Shown here piece by piece: positions 61,301 to 64,000 of a stretch of 64,000 nt of DNA; the first letter of the stretch is position 1; each line of letters opens with the position of its first letter. The position numbers and the translations under genes were made by a program. Origin of the DNA: Pachypanchax playfairii (lineage: Eukaryota > Chordata > Actinopteri > Cyprinodontiformes > Aplocheilidae); the NCBI GenBank assembly GCA_006937955.1, contig SSNP01000134.1, forward strand, positions 7,902 through 71,901, given 5' to 3'. The notes beneath the pieces were generated by a model. The model saw only the letters and a list, made by a program, of their open reading frames with translations. It did not search any database and was not told the origin of the DNA.

Positions 61301-63029
61301 AACGAATCATAAGCCTTTTTCAAGCACCATGTATTTAAGCTACATCTCAATGACAAAAGTGTGGAATCTTAAGGATTCTCTTTCCCCGACATTGTCATTA
61401 TAATGACAAAGGATGAGAGAGGAGAATGTAGATTTATTGCAGCTGATATAGTTTTCGCTATATTCAGAAATAATATTGCATGTTATGTCTAATATCATGC
61501 AGCTCGAGTCTTGTCTCACGCTGTTCAACCTGCTGTCATTCAAACACTCTCAGGTGAGGTTGACCTCTCCAAACAACAGGGAGGATGACACAAATGTTCA
61601 CGAAGGCCCACATTTGTGATTCAATTACAATTTCTCTTGGGGTCCAGCTATCGTGCACACAGCTGCATGACACCAAAGGTAGAAAGCAACTGAAGCTTTT
61701 CTCTGGATGGCGATGATAAGACTGTCTGTCTGGGCTGCTATTTCCCAGGAATGAAATCAAACACCTGTCTGGTTGTCATGGTAAAAGCTTGGATCTGAAA
61801 ATTGTTAACTTCTCCATGAGAGAAAAGCTGAATCCAGTTGAAATTAAGGAATTCCAAAAAAAAAAAGAAAAGCTAAATTTAAATCCCACCTGAGATGATC
61901 TCACCAAAAATGCACAAGTGAATCAGAGAAACAGGTGCGTCTAACTTGGTTCCCCGATAAAGAACTCATTCATCTGCCAATCCTGAACACCCTCCTCCAT
62001 GAGCTTTCAAATAAGTAACAGAACCATTTCTTCCACACTGCAATGCTAGTTAGTCCTGTAATTTCTCAGAATGTTTCGGGTCATTAAAGCCCATGGTGCA
62101 AATTATTGAGAGAAGAGCTGCATGTCATAAATTGATTTCCAACCAGTTACCGAACTGTGATGAAAAGTTTTCATTTTAAAAAACACTGCGCTTCAAATTA
62201 TCTTAAATAAATCTGTTAATAAACAAACTCTGAAAGTATTTTTACACTAAATGTGATAATGTGTTAACATAAAAATGTCAAGCTCCTGTTGGCAGTTTTT
62301 CAGCCATTTTAATGGAAACATCTTTACAAAGTAATAAATAGATTAAATAATCAATTGTGAGTTGTGTAAGTCTCTTAAACTATATTTTTCTAGGTATACT
62401 TGTGATATAGAGAATGTAGACCTGATTTTTTGCAGTATTTATTCAAACTGAATTTGAGCTTTACATATACTTTTTGAAACTGTTTCTTTAATCAAAGGGG
62501 AGATAATCATTTAGATATATGGGCCAAAATAACAGGGTTAGGGTTCGTATGATCAATTTTCACCAATAAAATACTGCAGGCACTGGTTGTCAGCTAAATT
62601 AAAAGCAATCACTTTCTGAAATACACATAATCTCTCCTTTTTTAAAAAAGGGGGGAAGATTATTAATGATTTGCAGACGCACGCGAACTTTTTCGGACCT
62701 GCATCCTAACATAATTAAATTTGTCCATTTGTTTTGTCCAATCTGATATTTTTCCCTGTATATTTGCACTTCGGGGCGACAGTTAACTGTCTGCGTTTTC
62801 CTCCGCCAGGCGCATCTGAAGCGCCAGTGCGGAGGTAAAAGACACGAAACACGGAACTCACGTCTCTGAAGCGATTCCACTGTTTGGTCTTACGGCTGTA
62901 CTGAGAGGTGGTTGACAGCCATTGAGCATCTTCCATGAAATTCCCTGCTTGTCCTGCTACTTTCCCACTTTTCACGTCCACCTGGAGCGATGCGCCCACC
63001 AGCAGACACAAACAAACCACGATCCTCAT
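28387..63029 (-). CDS. spock2: Testican-2 / SPOCK2 extracellular proteoglycan (408 aa)
   Basis: Secreted Ca2+-binding matrix proteoglycan of the SPARC/testican family. Ten coding exons, phases continuous (minus strand): 63029-62862, 41292-41247, 36660-36546, 33793-33685, 33238-33133, 32553-32434, 32343-32125, 30460-30398, 29657-29523, 28532-28387. Signal peptide about 1-16. The testican N-terminal segment ([11 protein letters not shown]) ends R-F-R-D. A Cys-rich follistatin/Kazal region covers about 75-175 (P-V-C-G-S-D-G-H). The EC domain carries two EF-hand-like loops (D-T-N-S-D and D-S-Y-K-D-G). A thyroglobulin type-1 repeat (about 315-360) has the C-W-C-V motif. The acidic tail carries S-G-D-F-G-S-G, likely glycosaminoglycan sites, and ends G-G-Y-I-W. 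Length is near the human protein (424 aa). The donor after 33133 (AAAC|GTGGCA) is weak and is the least certain boundary. Introns total about 33 kb, including a first intron of 41293-62861. Confidence 0.94.
28560..29052. mobile_element. TTAA-flanked MITE in spock2 last intron
   Basis: 493 bp with TTAA at both ends and terminal inverted repeats TTAAAGCAGAACTAAGTAAG / CTTACTTAGTTCTGCTTTAA, a perfect match over 20 bases. TTAA targets point to a Kolobok- or piggyBac-like source. It holds a C-rich tract (28636-28699) and is CpG-rich, so it is probably young. Its left end is only 26 bp from the acceptor of the final spock2 exon. Confidence 0.88.
29053..32124. other. spock2 introns 7-9 apart from exons and repeats
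   Basis: Outside exons 29523-29657 and 30398-30460 the sequence is AT-rich and non-coding. The only repeat recognised is the MITE remnant at 31623-31890. Confidence 0.5.
31623..31890. mobile_element. MITE remnant with CCGGCC/GGCGCC termini
   Basis: Left end CAGGACCGGCCATAAGC, then GGCGCCCCCTACTGC. The right end, inverted, reads CGGCCGGTTCTAGGC, then GGCGCCCTCTGCTG. The imperfect inverted repeats of about 60 bp fit a small non-autonomous DNA transposon. Family not assigned. Confidence 0.55.
33794..36545. other. spock2 intron 3
   Basis: 2.75 kb, AT-rich. It contains the hAT-like copy at 34120-34393; nothing else is recognised. Confidence 0.5.
34120..34393 (+). mobile_element. hAT-like non-autonomous element (CGATACA-rich), copy 2
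   Basis: Starts TAGGGCTGTAACGATACATT and shares with 14941-15417 the blocks ACGATACATTATCCCA, GATACGATACACGATACG, TTTGTAGTATT and TCGATATTATCGATATTGG. It is shorter, and its right terminus is degraded. It lies in spock2 intron 3. Confidence 0.6.
36661..41246. other. spock2 intron 2
   Basis: 4.6 kb. It contains a C-run near 37260-37277 and a CCAT microsatellite. No ORF with recognisable domains and no complete transposon is visible. Confidence 0.5.
37644..37704 (+). repeat. (CCAT)n tetranucleotide microsatellite
   Basis: About 15 perfect TCCA/CCAT units in spock2 intron 2. Confidence 0.97.
42109..42307 (+). repeat. Left terminal inverted repeat of Tc1 element
   Basis: Inverse of 43513-43709 with few mismatches. 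The GAAAATAAGTATTTGGTCA inner end is present in both arms. Confidence 0.9.
42471..43493 (+). CDS. Tc1-family DD34E transposase (340 aa)
   Basis: Cuts and pastes the element at TA sites. It has a full-length frame with a true ATG (M-A-K-T-K-E-L) and stop TGA at 43491-43493. The N-terminal helix-turn-helix of paired-like type (about 1-110) includes [11 protein letters not shown]. The catalytic region carries D153 (W-S-D-E-T), D244 (F-Q-H-D-N-D-P-K-H) and E279 (L-N-P-I-E-N-L-W), with 34 residues between the last two: the DD34E triad of Tc1. [10 protein letters not shown] glycine-rich motif is present. Length equals active Tc1-like transposases (about 340 aa). It shows no stop or frameshift, unlike its sibling at 10029-11549. 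Host-independent selfish gene; activity is inferred only. Confidence 0.95.
   Translation: MAKTKELSKDTRNKIVDLHQAGNTESAIGKQLGVKKSTVGAIIRKWKTYKTTDNLPRSGAPRKISPRGVKMITRTVSKNPRTTRRDLVNDLQRAGTKVTKATISNTLRRQGLKSCSARRVPLLKPGHVQARLRFAREHLDDPEEDWESIIWSDETKIELFGRNSTCRVWRGKNAELDPKNTIPTVKHGGGNIMLWGCFSARGPGRLIRVKERMNGAMYRKILSENLLPSARALKMRRGWVFQHDNDPKHTARAMKEWLRKKHFKVLEWPSQSPDLNPIENLWRELKVRVAQRQPQNITALEEICMEEWAKIPATVCENLVKTYRKRLTSVIANKGYITKY
43513..43709 (-). repeat. Right terminal inverted repeat of Tc1 element
   Basis: Inverted copy of 42109-42307, ending GCCCCACTG next to the TA duplication. Confidence 0.9.
43712..51045. other. spock2 intron 1, central part
   Basis: 7.3 kb of mainly AT-rich sequence without recognised genes or transposons. 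An isolated 137-codon ORF lies at 46724-47137 on the minus strand and has no recognised domain (see findings). Confidence 0.45.
51046..51536. mobile_element. Harbinger-like MITE, complete copy
   Basis: 491 bp flanked by TAA on both sides (51043-51045 and 51537-51539), the TWA target type of PIF/Harbinger. Ends: CGCCGGGCTCATACTGC and, inverted, CCCCGGGTTCACACTGC. It has no coding capacity. The left 130 bp recur at 6693-6822. Confidence 0.7.
51847..52200. mobile_element. Possible pogo/Tigger-like fragment
   Basis: Begins TA-CAGTGATCCCTCACTACTTT, like the termini of pogo/Tigger-type elements. No matching right terminus was found before the LINE fragment, so it is truncated or misassigned. Confidence 0.3.
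52205..53680 (+). mobile_element. L2-type LINE 3' fragment, split by a nested element
   Basis: Plus-strand 52205-52448 encodes the RT-distal block ([10 protein letters not shown], then H-W-L-P-V). After the insert, 53184-53480 continues with [15 protein letters not shown] and [10 protein letters not shown]. The 3' end carries a TTGACAT tandem tail (about 53658-53675) after AATAAA, characteristic of L2-like LINEs. A stop replaces a residue near 52330, so it is dead. Confidence 0.82.
52453..53182. mobile_element. 730-bp DNA element nested in the LINE
   Basis: Terminal inverted repeats: left GCCCTATTCGCACTGGAT with TATCTAGGGACCCC further in; right, inverted, GTCCTATTCGCACTGGAT with TATCTAGGGACCCC. 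Its removal rejoins the LINE reading frame. The target duplication is unclear (CTT flanks both sides). An ORF of about 75 codons (ATG at 52742) has no recognised domain. Superfamily unassigned. Confidence 0.7.
54461..54499. other. Short inverted repeat (16-bp stem, 7-nt loop)
   Basis: CTCGTCTTGTCCGATG and CATTGGACAAGACGAG are complementary with one mismatch (a G-U pair on the transcribed plus sense). The pairing does not extend outward. Confidence 0.7.
55380..55745. mobile_element. Truncated TTAA-type MITE
   Basis: The right end GGGGTTTAGTTACTCTTTAA fits the TTAAAG-ended MITE class, with TTAA at 55742-55745. The inner part contains CCAATCACAAATTTCAAATG. No left terminal repeat is visible, so the left limit is approximate. 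Confidence 0.45.
58992..59571. mobile_element. TTAA-flanked MITE
   Basis: 580 bp including TTAA at both ends. Termini are TTAAAGAGGCCCTTCCATT and, inverted, TTAAAGAGGCCATTTCATA. These TTAAAGAGGCC ends are common in fish non-autonomous elements with TTAA targets (Kolobok-like). No coding capacity. Confidence 0.8.
60320..60882. mobile_element. TTAA-flanked MITE
   Basis: 563 bp including TTAA at both ends. Termini are TTAAAGGTACAGTATGTGAG and, inverted, TTAAAGGTACAGTATGTTTG. It differs internally from the neighbouring MITE at 58992. Confidence 0.8.
60883..62861. other. spock2 intron 1, 5' end
   Basis: AT-rich; no gene or repeat is recognised. The first-exon donor GAC|GTGAGT is at 62862/62861. 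Confidence 0.5.
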
Positions 63030-63098
63030 GTTGGTACCAGCGCAGTTCGGTTTGGGATGAATCCTCCTGCTGCTGCTGCTTCCACTGACTGAATGGGA

Positions 63099-63155
63099 AT
63101 GAGAGAGAGAGGAAGAGGAAGAGGAGGAAGAGGAGGACAGAGACAGAGAAGGAGG
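63099..63155 (+). repeat. GA-rich (GAGGAA) tract in spock2 promoter/5' UTR
   Basis: A nearly pure purine run of GAGAGA, GGAAGAGGAA and GAGGACAGAGA, 70-126 bp upstream of the spock2 ATG (a pyrimidine tract on the transcribed-sense strand). Confidence 0.85.
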
Positions 63156-63159
63156 GGCG

Positions 63160-64000
63160 GGGGGTTAAAGGAGAGATCGTTTACTTTTACCTACTTTATT
63201 CAGTTATTTCAGTACTGTTTGTATTTTTAACAGATATTTCTGATCATATTCATGATTTATGATCGGTTCCCAGTTTGAATTTATTTTGGGATTCTGTTGT
63301 TCGTTTATGTCTAAAGCAGATGTGAAGAAATTGCTGCAACATGAGGAAGTGATGCCCAAACTGGATTTGGGGGTGAGACCCCCAAGAGGCTTCCAGGCAA
63401 ATGAGATTCAATTTAGCTTGAAATGAGCTCAGTTTTAGTTCTAATTTGTTCATCAGCAGCAGAGGGGAAAAAAGGAAGAATGTGAGAGCAACTCATTAAA
63501 GATGTCAAAATAACCCTTTTGTTATTTTGGGGGTTAGCTAAACTGGCAAGCAGGTCTTTAATAATCATTATGGTCCCTAAACCTGCAATCCTTCATGCAT
63601 CAACAAATTTAACTCCTATTTATTTACTGCTTTTCTTCAATCCATAATGTGTGTTTCAACTATTTAAATATCTGGAAAAAAAATACTTGGACAAATTGCA
63701 GTCCTTATGATTTTAATAATTGGCATTTTAATTAATACATTGCATCAAACAGAACTTTCTAAATGTCTCAATCTGTTAATCCAAAGAGGCTAAGTGTAAA
63801 ATATTAAACCTTTAATTTGGATTTCCCAGGTCTTGGAGCTGTTTTATCAAAAGATGCTGTTAAGATGGATTCCAGAACTGAGCATTCCATCCTGACTCTT
63901 GATCAAGAATATATGAGCCACTGAGATTTGTTGTACCTGCACATCATTTTTAAGTCTACCCACATTATTCCAGCTGCTTGCCTAAAATCTGCATGCCCTC
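63160..64000. other. spock2 upstream region, nothing recognised
   Basis: AT-rich non-coding sequence. No neighbouring gene is visible before the right edge. Confidence 0.5.

Overview
The window is vertebrate nuclear DNA, almost certainly from a ray-finned (teleost) fish. The genes are split by GT-AG introns, the code is AT-rich and intron-heavy, and the repeats are typical of fish: Tc1/mariner, TTAA-flanked MITEs, L2- and L1-like LINEs and a Ty3/Gypsy LTR element. The four recognisable host genes (lrrc20, ppa1, sar1a, spock2) have human orthologues that all lie in 10q22.1, so this is a conserved vertebrate block. No RNA gene, CRISPR array or bacterial sequence was recognised.

Layout from left to right: (1) 1-1560, remains of an L2-type LINE, minus strand. 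(2) 2005-5088, two minus-strand ORFs: a small coiled-coil protein with a Lys/Cys-rich tail, and a large intronless ORF encoding two HIPK-like kinase domains in tandem. Both domains lack the catalytic Asp, and the protein ends in a hydrophobic tail anchor. (3) 5089-5851, a CpG-rich divergent promoter region with NRF1- and YY1-like motifs, shared with lrrc20 (plus strand, coding 7751-8619). (4) 9255-11995, a GC/CT-rich repeat split by a dead Tc1 element. (5) ppa1, cytosolic inorganic pyrophosphatase (12674-15760, plus). (6) sar1a, the COPII GTPase (17993-23613, plus), with a degraded Gypsy element in intron 2. (7) spock2/testican-2 (63029 down to 28387, minus), which fills the right half. Its first intron is about 21.6 kb and carries an apparently intact Tc1 transposon plus several MITEs and a LINE remnant.

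sar1a and spock2 converge 3' to 3'. The host genes are unrelated in function: pyrophosphate removal, COPII budding, an extracellular proteoglycan and an LRR protein. They are neighbours through ancient synteny, not as a functional unit.

The least conventional item is the tail-anchored double HIPK-like pseudokinase with its small coiled-coil neighbour. Other points of interest are a Tc1 copy with a full DD34E transposase, a GC-AG intron and a microsatellite against a splice donor in ppa1, and a MITE bearing a C-rich tract placed just upstream of the last spock2 exon.
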